From assembly GCF_035917995.1 (NCBI RefSeq), contig NZ_CP109131.1:434001-498000 (forward strand): DNA of 64,000 bases, written 5' to 3'. Position numbers and translations under genes: made by a program. This document shows, in pieces, positions 36,628 to 45,249 of this stretch (position 1 is the first letter of the stretch; each line of letters begins with the position of its first letter). Source of the stretch: Streptosporangium sp. NBC_01755 (GTDB lineage: Bacteria; Actinomycetota; Actinomycetes; Streptosporangiales; Streptosporangiaceae). A model generated the notes under the pieces. It was not told where the DNA came from. It saw only the letters and a list, made by a program, of their open reading frames with translations, and did not search any database.

Positions 36628-37569
36628 ATGCGTACCACCCGACAGTCCCTCACCCGCGGCATGCCGCGCCCCTCGACCGAGGTGGCCGAGGCGCTGGAGC
36701 AGGGCGCCCCGATCGTGGCCCTGGAATCCACGATCATCTCGCACGGCCTGCCCCAGCCCCGCAACCTCGAGGTCGCGGTGGAGCTGGAGCGGCTCGTCCG
36801 TGAGGCCGGGGCGGTACCGGCGACGATCGCGGTACTGGACGGCGTGGCGCGCATCGGTCTCGACAAGAGCCAGCTGGAGCGCATCGCCGGCGAGCCCGGG
36901 CTTCGCAAGCTGGGCTTCCGCGACCTGCCCGCCGCCGCCGCACTCGGGGCGAGCGGGGCGACCACGGTCTCCGCCACCTCGTTCCTGGCCGCCAGGGCGG
37001 GAATCCGGATCTTCGCCACCGGCGGTCTCGGCGGTGTGCACCGCGGGTGGACCGACAGCCAGGACGAGTCGGCCGACCTCGACATGCTGAGCCGGACCCG
37101 CATCACCGTGGTCTGCGCGGGCGTGAAGTCGATCCTGGACGTCGGAGCCACCCTGCAGCGGCTGGAGACGCGCGGCGTCACGATCGCGGGGTTCCGTACC
37201 GACGAGTTCCCCGGCTTCTACCTGCACACCTCGGGCGAGCCGATCGACTGGCGGATCGAGACTCCGGCCGAGGCCGCGGACATCATGCGAGCCCAGGACG
37301 CGCTGGGCGGCCCGGAGAGCGCGCTGATCGTCGCCAACCCGGTGCCGCCGGCGGAGCAGCTCGACCCCGACCTGCACGACCGCGTCCTCGCCGAGGCCCT
37401 CGCCGCGGCCGAAGAACAGAAGATCACCGGCCAGGCCATCACCCCGTTCCTCCTGGGCTACCTGGTACGCGGCACCGGCGGCGCCTCGCTTGAGGCGAAC
37501 CTGGCCGCGGTGCGGGGCAACGTCCGCGTCGCCGGGCGGATCGCGGCCTCCTGGAGCCGGGGAAACTGA
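36628..37569 (+). CDS. psuG: Pseudouridine-5'-phosphate glycosidase
   Basis: The 313-residue protein contains VALESTIISHGLPQPRNLEV, TIAVLDGVARIGL, FATGGLGGVHRGW and the later TPFLLGYLVRGTGGASLEAN, all typical of PsuG, which splits pseudouridine 5'-phosphate into uracil and ribose 5-phosphate. The AAGGAG lies rather far (13 bases) from ATG 36628. A second in-frame ATG at 36661 would match the usual N-terminus but has no ribosome-binding site. The kinase gene follows 7 bp later, forming an operon. Confidence 0.93.
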   Translation: MRTTRQSLTRGMPRPSTEVAEALEQGAPIVALESTIISHGLPQPRNLEVAVELERLVREAGAVPATIAVLDGVARIGLDKSQLERIAGEPGLRKLGFRDLPAAAALGASGATTVSATSFLAARAGIRIFATGGLGGVHRGWTDSQDESADLDMLSRTRITVVCAGVKSILDVGATLQRLETRGVTIAGFRTDEFPGFYLHTSGEPIDWRIETPAEAADIMRAQDALGGPESALIVANPVPPAEQLDPDLHDRVLAEALAAAEEQKITGQAITPFLLGYLVRGTGGASLEANLAAVRGNVRVAGRIAASWSRGN

Positions 37570-37576
37570 GGAAACC

Positions 37577-38527
37577 ATGACCGGAACGGGTCTGCTGGTC
37601 ATCGGCGACGTGGTGACCGACGTCGTCGCGCTGCACGGCGGGTCGGCCAGGAGCGTCCTGGCCGTCGGCACGGACACCGCCGCCGACATCGTGCTGCGGC
37701 CCGGCGGCTCGGGGGCCAACACCGCCTCCTGGGCCGCCCGGCTGGGCGCCGACACGCGCATCCTGACCCGGGTCGGCTTCGACACCGCCGACTGGCACGC
37801 CGCCGAGCTGCGGCGCTTCGGAGTACGGCCCCATCTGCGGATCGACCCCGACCGGCCGACGGCCGTGGTGATCGCCATGGTCGACGTGACCGGGGAGCGT
37901 TCCATGCTCACCAACCGGGGGGCGGGCGGGCACATCGGCACGGGCGACTGGGACGAGAGCCTGCTGGAGGGGGTGGGCCATCTCCACCTGTCCGGATACA
38001 CGCTGTTCGCCGAACCGGGGCTCCAGCTTTCCCGGCTGGCCATGGCCGAGGCGTCCCGGCGCGGCGTCTCGATCAGCGTGGACCCCGCCTCGACCGGATT
38101 CCTGCGCTCGTTCGGTGTCGAGCGGTTCATCCAGGAGACCCTGACCGCCCAGCTGATCATTCCCAACCTGGACGAGGCGCTGCTGCTCACCCGCGAGACC
38201 TCGGCCGAGGGGGCGGCGGAGATCCTGAGCCTGCGCTACGGCGCGGCGGCGGTGAAACTCGGCTCCCGCGGCGCGCTGATGGCCAGGAATGGAAAGTTGG
38301 CCGCCCGGGTTCCCGCGCTCACCACCGAGGTGATTGACTCCATTGGAGCGGGGGACGCGTTCGCGGCCGGGTTGCTGACGGCCCTGCTGAGCGGGGCCTG
38401 CGACGAGGCCGCGCTGGACGCCGGACGCCGTGCCGGAGCGGAGGCCGTGACGGTCTTGGGGGGCCGTCCACGTATCCTTCCGTCGGAGTTGGATACGAAT
38501 GAGCTTTACCCTCTTAGCACCAATTGA
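37577..38527 (+). CDS. PfkB-family carbohydrate kinase, probable pseudouridine kinase
   Basis: The 316-residue ribokinase-like protein starts at ATG 37577 behind GAGG. It has RPGGSGANTASWAARLGAD (substrate-binding glycines), FLRSFGVERF and the PfkB C-terminal signature DSIGAGDAFAAGLLTALLSG with the catalytic Asp. Next to psuG it most likely phosphorylates pseudouridine, supplying the PsuG substrate. Specificity for another nucleoside or sugar cannot be excluded from sequence alone. Confidence 0.88.
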   Translation: MTGTGLLVIGDVVTDVVALHGGSARSVLAVGTDTAADIVLRPGGSGANTASWAARLGADTRILTRVGFDTADWHAAELRRFGVRPHLRIDPDRPTAVVIAMVDVTGERSMLTNRGAGGHIGTGDWDESLLEGVGHLHLSGYTLFAEPGLQLSRLAMAEASRRGVSISVDPASTGFLRSFGVERFIQETLTAQLIIPNLDEALLLTRETSAEGAAEILSLRYGAAAVKLGSRGALMARNGKLAARVPALTTEVIDSIGAGDAFAAGLLTALLSGACDEAALDAGRRAGAEAVTVLGGRPRILPSELDTNELYPLSTN

Positions 38528-38591
38528 TAGCTTGCGGCGTAGGCTGCACCATTAGCCACACGCGTCACTTTGGGGAGGTTGCGGTCCGCCG

Positions 38592-40298
38592 ATGGATGCC
38601 GAGTCATCGATCTGCCTGAGTGATCTGGTCCCAGCCCTGCGCTGGAGCCGACCCCAGCAAGTCGCCGAAGCCCTGACCGACCCCCGACTGCCCGCCGGCT
38701 GGTGGTCCTCGGTCGCCCTGCCCAAGGCCCTCGGCGCCGCCGGGCTCGACTGGGTCTGCGACAGGCTGGCCCGGCTCTCACTGTCGCGCTGGGACCACCT
38801 GCCGCTGAGCGACGTGCTGCCCGCCCTGCACGTGCACACGGTCGACCCCACCTTGCCAGGCTGGCCCGAGCCCGCACGCTCGGCCATCGCCGGGCTGGGC
38901 GGCTGGAGCCGACTGCGCCGCCTGACCGCTGGAGACCTGAGCGGGCCCGCGATGCCCGCCTCTCCCGAGGTCCTGGTCACCGCCATGTTCCACGAGGTGC
39001 TCAGCCGTATCCCGGGGATCGCCGAACAGGCCGCACCGGCCGCCGCTCAGGCTCAGTCCCCGGCAGAGGTCCAGGCAGAGGTCCAGGCCCCCGCGCAGAT
39101 GCCCGTGCCACCGATCCCGGCCCAGCCACCTCCGCCGCAGGAGCAGCGCCAGGCGCCGGTCGCCCCCGCCCCTCCCGCCCCTGTCTCTCCCGCCCCCACC
39201 CCTCCCGCCCCCGAGCCTCCCGCCGCCAAACCCCCGGTCCGGCTCAGCGACTATCCACTGGTGCGCCTGATGGACAACATGTTCCGCGACTGGAGCGTGC
39301 TGGAGCGCGCGGTCGCCGTGGAACGGCTCTTCGCGGTGGACCCGATCAGCCTGCGCGCACTCGCGCACAAGCTGAACGCCGACCGGGACGCGCTCTCCTC
39401 GGCCCAGCGCACCGCCGAGGAGCGCATCCTGCTCTGGTTGCGCTCCTCGGAGTCCGCACCGCTCACCGGGCACATGTTCGGGCTGACCGAGTGGCTGGGC
39501 GCCGCCGCCACCAAGGACCAGCTCATCGGCGCCGACCCCGCGCACCCTGTCGAGGTCCCCACCCTCCAAACCCCGCTCTGGCGGGTGCTGGTCACTCTCA
39601 TGCCCGACCGACGGCTCCAGGACGACTGGCTCGTCGTGGGCGATCTGGGCGGCCTGCGTGACAGGACCCGCCAACTCCTGGCGAACAAGCCGATCGACAC
39701 CGACGCGGCCGCGCTCATGGAGCACCAGCTCGGCATCCGGGCCCACTCGGCCCAGGCCTGGCTGGACGCCCTCGCCGCGAGCGGGCAGGAGACGCCTCCC
39801 CAGGAGGCCGCCTCCGATGCGACCAGGCAGCTGCCTCGCCGCACTCCGGGGAGCAACGGCCACCACCACCGCGGCGGCCAGCCGATACCGCAGGTGAACG
39901 CCGGCGGCATCGACCCCCGCGCCGCCCTGGCCACGCTGTCGGCCCTGTCGGGCGGTAACACCCGGCCACACCTGATCACCAGCCGGCGGGCTCCGCTCCA
40001 CCCGCCCGCGAGCCCGTCGGCCGACCCGAGCCGCTGGCAGCGCATCGAGGTGACCAGCGACCACCTGCGGGGCGGTCCCGTGGCCGTGCCCGAGGGGTAC
40101 GCCACCCGGCTGGGCATGCGTCCCGGCACGCTGCTGTCGGTCACCGGCCCCGGTGACAACGCGGTGGTCCTGGTCTGGCGGGACCACCCTGTCTTCGACT
40201 CCCTGCAGCCCGTCCTGATGCGCCTGAACGCCCGGCCGGGCGACCAGGTCTACGTCACCGTGGACGGTTACCGCCTGGACGCCCAGCTGCCCGCCTGA
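38592..40298 (+). CDS. Pro-rich two-domain protein of unknown function
   Basis: The 568-residue protein has an N-terminal helical region, a Pro/Ala/Gln linker (about residues 150-215), a middle part with ERLFAVDPISLRALAHKLNA, which looks like a helix-turn-helix of sigma region 4/RNA polymerase-associated type, and a C-terminal beta-rich domain. No signal peptide or membrane segment was seen. The middle motif suggests a DNA- or RNA-polymerase-linked role, but no family could be named. It starts 64 bp after the kinase and may be read from its own promoter. Confidence 0.7.
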   Translation: MDAESSICLSDLVPALRWSRPQQVAEALTDPRLPAGWWSSVALPKALGAAGLDWVCDRLARLSLSRWDHLPLSDVLPALHVHTVDPTLPGWPEPARSAIAGLGGWSRLRRLTAGDLSGPAMPASPEVLVTAMFHEVLSRIPGIAEQAAPAAAQAQSPAEVQAEVQAPAQMPVPPIPAQPPPPQEQRQAPVAPAPPAPVSPAPTPPAPEPPAAKPPVRLSDYPLVRLMDNMFRDWSVLERAVAVERLFAVDPISLRALAHKLNADRDALSSAQRTAEERILLWLRSSESAPLTGHMFGLTEWLGAAATKDQLIGADPAHPVEVPTLQTPLWRVLVTLMPDRRLQDDWLVVGDLGGLRDRTRQLLANKPIDTDAAALMEHQLGIRAHSAQAWLDALAASGQETPPQEAASDATRQLPRRTPGSNGHHHRGGQPIPQVNAGGIDPRAALATLSALSGGNTRPHLITSRRAPLHPPASPSADPSRWQRIEVTSDHLRGGPVAVPEGYATRLGMRPGTLLSVTGPGDNAVVLVWRDHPVFDSLQPVLMRLNARPGDQVYVTVDGYRLDAQLPA

Positions 40299-40557
40299 CT
40301 TTCGGAAAGGCCCTCCCCCGGAAAGCGATCCCGCGGGGAGGGCGAACGTTGATTCGCTTGTGTGAATCGGCGATATGCTTGGGCCTCCCAAGACCGGAAT
40401 TAACTACTGGAACCCCATGTGACATGGGTGCCACTAGTCGTTTTCGTGTCAACAAACCCCCATTTCTCATCTTCTATTCGGCGGTTTCGGCCACTTACCT
40501 CACGGACCGGTGTCAGCTGTTTCCAGCGGCTGACACGAGAACAGGAACACGCAAGCT
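40299..40557 (+). promoter_or_regulatory. AT-rich upstream region of the MFS transporter gene
   Basis: The 259 bp are markedly AT-richer than the neighbourhood, especially 40390-40500. They include the complementary pair GTGTCAGC (40509-40516) and GCTGACAC (40529-40536) shortly before the GTG start. Likely a regulated promoter. Confidence 0.4.
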
Positions 40558-41805
40558 GTGAGGGAAGGACCGGAGCGGGCAACCCGGATCCACAACACCA
40601 GGGACTTCAGGTTGGCGTGGGCCGGGTCGACGCTTTCCATGACCGCGTTCCGGACCCTTGGCGTTTCCTATCCGCTGATAGCCCTGATGCTCACCGGCTC
40701 TCCCATGGCCGCCGGATGGGTGGGGTTCGCCTCGACCGTCCCCGGCCTCCTGCTGTACATCCCGGCAGGCGTCCTGATCGACCGCCTCACCCCGCGCCGG
40801 GTCATGCTCTGGACGGAGGCGATCCGGGGGATCGCCGCGGCCGGCGTGTTCGTGGCCCTGCTGTGCGGTTCGGCCTCGCTGGCCCATTTGGTGGTGGCCG
40901 CGGTCATCGAAGGAGCCCTGTGGGTCCTGCACTCACTGGCGGAGACCGCGCTGATCCCCTCGCTCGTCAGCCGCGACCGGCTTCCCCGCGCGCTCGCGCG
41001 AAGCGAGATGAGCTTCCACACCGCCGTCCTGGCGGGAAGACCTCTCGGCGGCTTCCTGCTGGGGATCGGGCAGGCGGTACCGTCCGCCGTCAACACGGTG
41101 CTTTTCTTTCTCTCGTTCGGTTTTCTGCTGCGCATGAACACGAACGGCGTCCGGCAGAAAGCACGTCCACGCCCGCTGGTCAAGGTCGGCGACGGCCTGC
41201 GGGAAGTCGCGCGGCAGCCTTTTCTTCGCACCGCGATGGGGCTGACCGCCTTCACCAATCTGATGGTCAACGCGCTGACCATGGTTTTCCTCTCGGGCTC
41301 GGCGGAGCTGTCGCCGCTGGTCGTCGGCCTGGTGCTCGCGGGGGGCGGGGCGGGCGGGGCCCTGGGATCCTTTGTGGTCCTGCGCCTCACACCGCCGCCC
41401 TGCATGCTGTTCCTGCAGGTGTGGATCTGGGCGGCCGCCTTCTCCATCGCCGCCGTCGGCCACCATCCCGTCTTCTTCGCCCTGGCGACACTGGTGACCG
41501 GATGCACCGGCGCTCTCAGCAACATCACGGTCAGGACGTTCGAGGCCCACGAGATCGGACCGGACAGGATAGCCAGGGTGGCAAGCGTGTCCCGGCTCAC
41601 CAGCCGCGCGGCGATATCGGTGGCGGCACCGCTCGGCGCCTTTCTCGTCACCTGCTTCGGCAACGAGGGGGCGACGACGGTCCTTTTCCTCACCATGATC
41701 GTGGTTGCGGTGCTGGTGACAGCCGTCCCCTCGCTGCGTGGTGCCCTGATCGGGCCGAGAGGTGCCGCCCCGGCACAGGGACCCCCGATCAGGGTGGCTG
41801 GATGA
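40558..41805 (+). CDS. MFS transporter
   Basis: The 415-residue protein from GTG 40558 has about 11-12 hydrophobic segments and the MFS loop-2-like motif PAGVLIDRLTPRRVMLW. It resembles the enterobactin/multidrug exporter branch (EntS/MefA-like). It borders the FxSxx-COOH locus and converges on its nSTAND1 gene with a 17-bp overlap of the 3' ends. Whether it exports the mature peptide is an open inference. Confidence 0.88.
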   Translation: MREGPERATRIHNTRDFRLAWAGSTLSMTAFRTLGVSYPLIALMLTGSPMAAGWVGFASTVPGLLLYIPAGVLIDRLTPRRVMLWTEAIRGIAAAGVFVALLCGSASLAHLVVAAVIEGALWVLHSLAETALIPSLVSRDRLPRALARSEMSFHTAVLAGRPLGGFLLGIGQAVPSAVNTVLFFLSFGFLLRMNTNGVRQKARPRPLVKVGDGLREVARQPFLRTAMGLTAFTNLMVNALTMVFLSGSAELSPLVVGLVLAGGGAGGALGSFVVLRLTPPPCMLFLQVWIWAAAFSIAAVGHHPVFFALATLVTGCTGALSNITVRTFEAHEIGPDRIARVASVSRLTSRAAISVAAPLGAFLVTCFGNEGATTVLFLTMIVVAVLVTAVPSLRGALIGPRGAAPAQGPPIRVAG

Positions 41806-43810
41806 GCCGGTCGGCCTCGGCGGCCAGGTGAGCGGGGAGTGCGGGTGCCCTCGCCGATCTGGCCCGGCGGGCCAGATCGGCCGCCGATTCGGCGTCATGC
41901 GCCAGAGCCCTGACCCGAGCGGCGTACAGCAGCGCCGGACCGTGATCTCCCGCCTCCGGTAGCACCGCTCTGACAGCCCGCTCCGCCTCGGAAAGGTTCC
42001 CCAGGAGAGCCAGTGCGAGCGCGTGGGCGGCCCGGGTGGAGGGCCACTGCAGCGGCCTGACCCGGTCGAGGTCGCGCAGCGCCGCCTCCGCCCGGCCGAG
42101 CCCGGCGAGGATCTCGCCCCGCGCCCGCAACGCCTCGGTGAGGTTCCCCTCCCTTCCCAGAACGTCGTTGAGGACGTCACGCGCCGCGTCGGGATGGCCG
42201 TCGTACCAGAGCGCCCAGGCGAGCTCGGTCTGGATGCTCATGTCATTGGGGACACGGCGTATCGCCGAGTACAGCTCCCGCACCGCGACCGAGGGACGTC
42301 CCTGGGCCAGCCGCAGCCGGCCGATCCCGGCGAGAAGGCCGCCGACGGCCGAGGTCGCCCCCAGCGTCTCGAAGAGGACCGCGGCGGTGCGGTAGTGCGA
42401 CACGGCCTTCTCGAAGTCCTCCCGCCGGTGCGCCACGTTGCCGAGAAAGGACTCGATCTCCGCGCGGATCCTGGTGTTGTCACCGCACCGCTCCAGAGCC
42501 TCCTCGGCCTGTTTGGCGGCCAGCGCGAACTCACCGTCGCGGAACGAGAGCTCGGCGGCCCGCAGGTGGTCTTCGGGAAAGGTCCGGCTCTCGGCCTGCA
42601 CGACGAGGTGGTCGTTCTGCAGGATCGGCTGGATGAGGCGTTCGTGCGACAGCTCGCACCAGCGGGTGCCCGCCTTGATGTCCTCGCGCAGGATGTGGCG
42701 GTCCACCAGCGCCCTGACCAACGCGTTCGGCATGCCCGCGGTGACGGTCTCCCCCTGGTAGACGACCTCGCGGGTGCCGAGTTCGGTGATGAAGCAGCGA
42801 CGCAGCCAGCTCCTGAGCTCGGCGACGTCGTCTCCGAAGTGGTCATGGGCCACCTCGGAGATCATCCGCTCGGAGAAGTCGGTGAGGGAACGGTCGGCGT
42901 TGGCGAACCTGCGGACGTGGTCCGAGGAGATGATCCGCACGTCCTCGGGCAGGGAGCGCCACATGGCCGAGCACACGACCTGCAGCTGGACGGGCTCGAC
43001 CACCTTGGCGTCGGCGACGACCTCCTCACCCAGCGCCCTGCCGACCCTGATCATGCGGAGGTCGTCCACCAGGCCACGCGCCGCGCCCGGGGCGAACGAG
43101 CGTCCCGTTCCCTCCAGCGGGCCCTCGGTCGCCCGGACCGCGGCGGCCGTGTCAAGAGCGGTCAGGGAGAAGCGGCTCCTGGCCATGCCCGCCAGCTTCG
43201 GCTCGTGGGGCAGGATCGCGGCGAGGTAGTCCTCTCGGATCGAGACGAGAAGACGCAGGTTCGGGTCGCCGTCCAGCGCCTCGACGAGCTGGCTGATGAA
43301 CCATTCCCGGTACGGCTGGCGGTGGGCGAAGTCCCCGAAGAGTTCCTCGGCCTGGTCGATCGCGGCCAGGGTGAGGATCGGGTCGCCGTAGGGATCCTGG
43401 CGCGGTGGGCGCCGGCTCAGGAACTCACGGATCGTCAGCCCCGCCAGCCGGGTGGGCGTCTCGGAAGGGGACCACGACGACAGCAGCGCGAACACGTGCG
43501 GGTTGTGCCGGGACAGCGCGGCGGAGGGGAAGGGCGAGCCGTGCGACACCCTGCCTATCGGGAGGACGTCGGTCCTGCCCGCGTCCAGCAGCGGGAGCAC
43601 ACCCGCCTGGATCAGCGAGGTCTTACCCACGCCCGACGGCCCGTACAGCACGGTCAGGCGTCCGGCCTGCCACAGGTCGGAGACCTCGCAGGCCTCCCTG
43701 TCCCGGCCGAAGAACTTGGCTCGGTCCTCGCGGCGGAAGGCCCGCAGGCCGACGTACGGCTGGCCGGCCGCGTCTGGCCGGACAAGGTCGGAGGTCACGT
43801 CAGAGGTCAC
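41789..43810 (-). CDS. nSTAND1-type ATPase with C-terminal TPR region (left arm)
   Basis: The 673-residue protein starts with GTG 43810, overlapping the SIR2 stop by four bases. The N-terminus YVGLRAFRREDRAKFFGRDR is the hallmark of the nSTAND1 family. Walker A is GPSGVGKTS (residues 57-65), followed by a Walker B with LAAIDQAEELF. A winged-helix-like region with REDYLAAILPHEPKL and AVRATEGPLEGTGRSFA follows, and a TPR-type helical C-terminus from about residue 420. STAND ATPases act as ligand-triggered switches in immunity and signalling. Here it is translationally coupled to a SIR2-like protein, which suggests sensor and effector. Confidence 0.88.
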   Translation of the reverse strand: MTSDVTSDLVRPDAAGQPYVGLRAFRREDRAKFFGRDREACEVSDLWQAGRLTVLYGPSGVGKTSLIQAGVLPLLDAGRTDVLPIGRVSHGSPFPSAALSRHNPHVFALLSSWSPSETPTRLAGLTIREFLSRRPPRQDPYGDPILTLAAIDQAEELFGDFAHRQPYREWFISQLVEALDGDPNLRLLVSIREDYLAAILPHEPKLAGMARSRFSLTALDTAAAVRATEGPLEGTGRSFAPGAARGLVDDLRMIRVGRALGEEVVADAKVVEPVQLQVVCSAMWRSLPEDVRIISSDHVRRFANADRSLTDFSERMISEVAHDHFGDDVAELRSWLRRCFITELGTREVVYQGETVTAGMPNALVRALVDRHILREDIKAGTRWCELSHERLIQPILQNDHLVVQAESRTFPEDHLRAAELSFRDGEFALAAKQAEEALERCGDNTRIRAEIESFLGNVAHRREDFEKAVSHYRTAAVLFETLGATSAVGGLLAGIGRLRLAQGRPSVAVRELYSAIRRVPNDMSIQTELAWALWYDGHPDAARDVLNDVLGREGNLTEALRARGEILAGLGRAEAALRDLDRVRPLQWPSTRAAHALALALLGNLSEAERAVRAVLPEAGDHGPALLYAARVRALAHDAESAADLARRARSARAPALPAHLAAEADRLIQPP

Positions 43811-44697
43811 GGCACCGGTCCCATCCGCCGGCGCAGCTCACGGCAGAACTCCTCCGCCGTCCCCCAGAAGATGGAGATCCGCCAGTCTTCGTAGTATCTG
43901 GCCAGCTGGCGCTGGACTTCCAGCACGTCCGCCTTCGTGCTGGCGATCGAGGGGGCGAGCTGGACGCTCACGTGCCTGCGGCGGTTGATGCCGGGAACGG
44001 CTTTCAACAACCCATGGAAAAGCACGCGAAATGTCCAGTCCTGCAAGCTGTATCCGATGAACAGCAGAGGTCTCCTGGTCAGCGCCGCGAGAATGGAGGT
44101 GGGCAGCATCCGCTGGCCGCCCGCGACACCGTCCACCGCGAGGTTGGTGAGAAACTCCAGATAGTCGTCCTCCGCCAGCACTATCGACGCCGGATCCTGC
44201 AGGTTGCCGTGCAGGTGATAGATGAGCGGGGCCTCGGGCTTGGGATTCCACCCTGCCTCGCTGCTGAACAGCTCCTCGGCGTAGGCCAGCCCTTTGTTCC
44301 ATGGACAGACGGCCACATTCGGTCTTTTTCCCACGGCTTCGAGCGAGCGCAGGATGAAGTCGTCGTAGTTCGTCGTCAGATATACCGGAAGCGGGAAGCT
44401 CGCGAGCAGGCCGTGCGGTTCGAGGGGATCCAGGAAGTCGGGCGCGCCCCCGGCGTCGAGCTCGTCGCAGATCCGCCTCTTCACATATACGGAATCCCCA
44501 TATCGCATCACCGCGAACTGCGTCACACGAGGAAGATCATGGTCGTCGTCGAACGGATAGTCCCATCGGCGCGCCATGTCGCGGCTCAACGCGGTCCCGG
44601 TCGGCAGAGTGCCCGCACACGCCCCGGATCCCAGGAACGGCGTGCAGTCTCCGCTGTTCAACTGGTCGAGCAGGCGCTCCCACTCGGCCTCCCCCAT
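43807..44697 (-). CDS. SIR2-like protein (left arm)
   Basis: ATG 44697 gives 296 residues; longer frames upstream overlap the precursor gene and are unlikely. Alignment to the right-arm copy supports this start (M..(E/V)(E/D)W(E/K)RL(L/I)DQL). SIR2_2-type motifs are PFLGSGACAG (residues 20-29), TTNYDDF (108-114) and HLHG (161-164), then FIGYSLQDWTFRVLFHGLL. These correspond to NAD-binding loops and the conserved Asn, Asp and His. Related SIR2 domains in defence systems hydrolyse NAD+. It lies between the FxSxx-COOH precursor gene and the coupled nSTAND1 gene. Confidence 0.86.
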   Translation of the reverse strand: MGEAEWERLLDQLNSGDCTPFLGSGACAGTLPTGTALSRDMARRWDYPFDDDHDLPRVTQFAVMRYGDSVYVKRRICDELDAGGAPDFLDPLEPHGLLASFPLPVYLTTNYDDFILRSLEAVGKRPNVAVCPWNKGLAYAEELFSSEAGWNPKPEAPLIYHLHGNLQDPASIVLAEDDYLEFLTNLAVDGVAGGQRMLPTSILAALTRRPLLFIGYSLQDWTFRVLFHGLLKAVPGINRRRHVSVQLAPSIASTKADVLEVQRQLARYYEDWRISIFWGTAEEFCRELRRRMGPVP

Positions 44698-44892
44698 GTC
44701 GTGCACGCGGGGCACCACCTCACAGACCGAAGGCCCGGCCGGACGTCGGACCCGATGCCGGACGACTCTATTGCCGCGGTCAACCCCCGGCGGTCCGGAT
44801 GTGGGCGTCTGACTCGCCGATCGCCAGGAAACGGGCTGATGCTTCACGGTTATCTTTCTGTCGCAGTCTGCCCGGAACCGCAAGGCGATCGC

Positions 44893-45057
44893 TCATATCG
44901 AGCTGTCGAACCCCGCACTCGGCTCTAGATCCGCACCATGCCCGAGAAGTTCTTCCAGCACCCTTCTGAGAGAGGCACTCCCGACCTTTTCAAGATCCCT
45001 GAACGACAGACCGGTGATGTCGATGGAGACCGTTGACGCCGCACCGTCATGATGCAT
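44893..45057 (-). CDS. fxsA: FxSxx-COOH precursor peptide, left arm (54 residues)
   Basis: This short gene was found by reading the minus strand: ATG at 45057, GGGAG 6 bases upstream, TGA at 44893-44895. The product contains VSIDITGLSFRDLEKV, LRRVLEELL and ends SAGFDSSI, so the last five residues are F-D-S-S-I, an exact FxSxx-COOH ending. The right-arm peptide aligns throughout (IDVTGLS..DL, L+R.L..IL, AGFTSSI). The family's FxsB enzymes join the Phe ring to the Ser beta-carbon, giving a three-residue cyclophane. It heads the SIR2-nSTAND1 operon, divergent from fxsT. Confidence 0.88.
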   Translation of the reverse strand: MHHDGAASTVSIDITGLSFRDLEKVGSASLRRVLEELLGHGADLEPSAGFDSSI

Positions 45058-45249
45058 TTATGCTCCCTGCTTCGCGACCCTATCGCCAGCCTGGTTTCGG
45101 CCATCCAAAACACGGTGCGACGGCCTTCTCCGCTGCGCATGAAATTCAAGATGCGCCCGCCATTTATTTTATTCTGTTATGCCCGGCTCCTCGAATCAAG
45201 CTCTAAGATGGCGACAGAATCCTTCGGCTTGACAGGGTGGAGGCCATAG
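45058..45249. promoter_or_regulatory. Divergent promoter region fxsA/fxsT, left arm
   Basis: This 192-bp gap is AT-richer than the genes on both sides (TTTATTTTATTCTGTTATGC near 45162-45181) and must hold promoters in both directions. No boxes were assigned firmly. Confidence 0.45.

Noticed and set aside
38778..40391. Long antisense ORF opposite the Pro-rich protein
   Set aside because: It is a GC-rich shadow frame with Arg/Gly/His-biased composition and no domain; the plus-strand frame has gene-like composition.
42023..43894. Long plus-strand ORF over the left nSTAND1 gene
   Set aside because: Shadow of a clearly recognisable minus-strand protein with Walker motifs.
44698..44883. N-terminal extension of the left SIR2 protein
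   Set aside because: The extra 62 residues lack similarity to the right-arm copy, whose start matches ATG 44697.
44925..45149. 74-codon minus-strand frame over the left fxsA
   Set aside because: It ends FSGMVRI, not FxSxx, has Arg/Ser-rich composition, and is out of frame with the conserved precursor.
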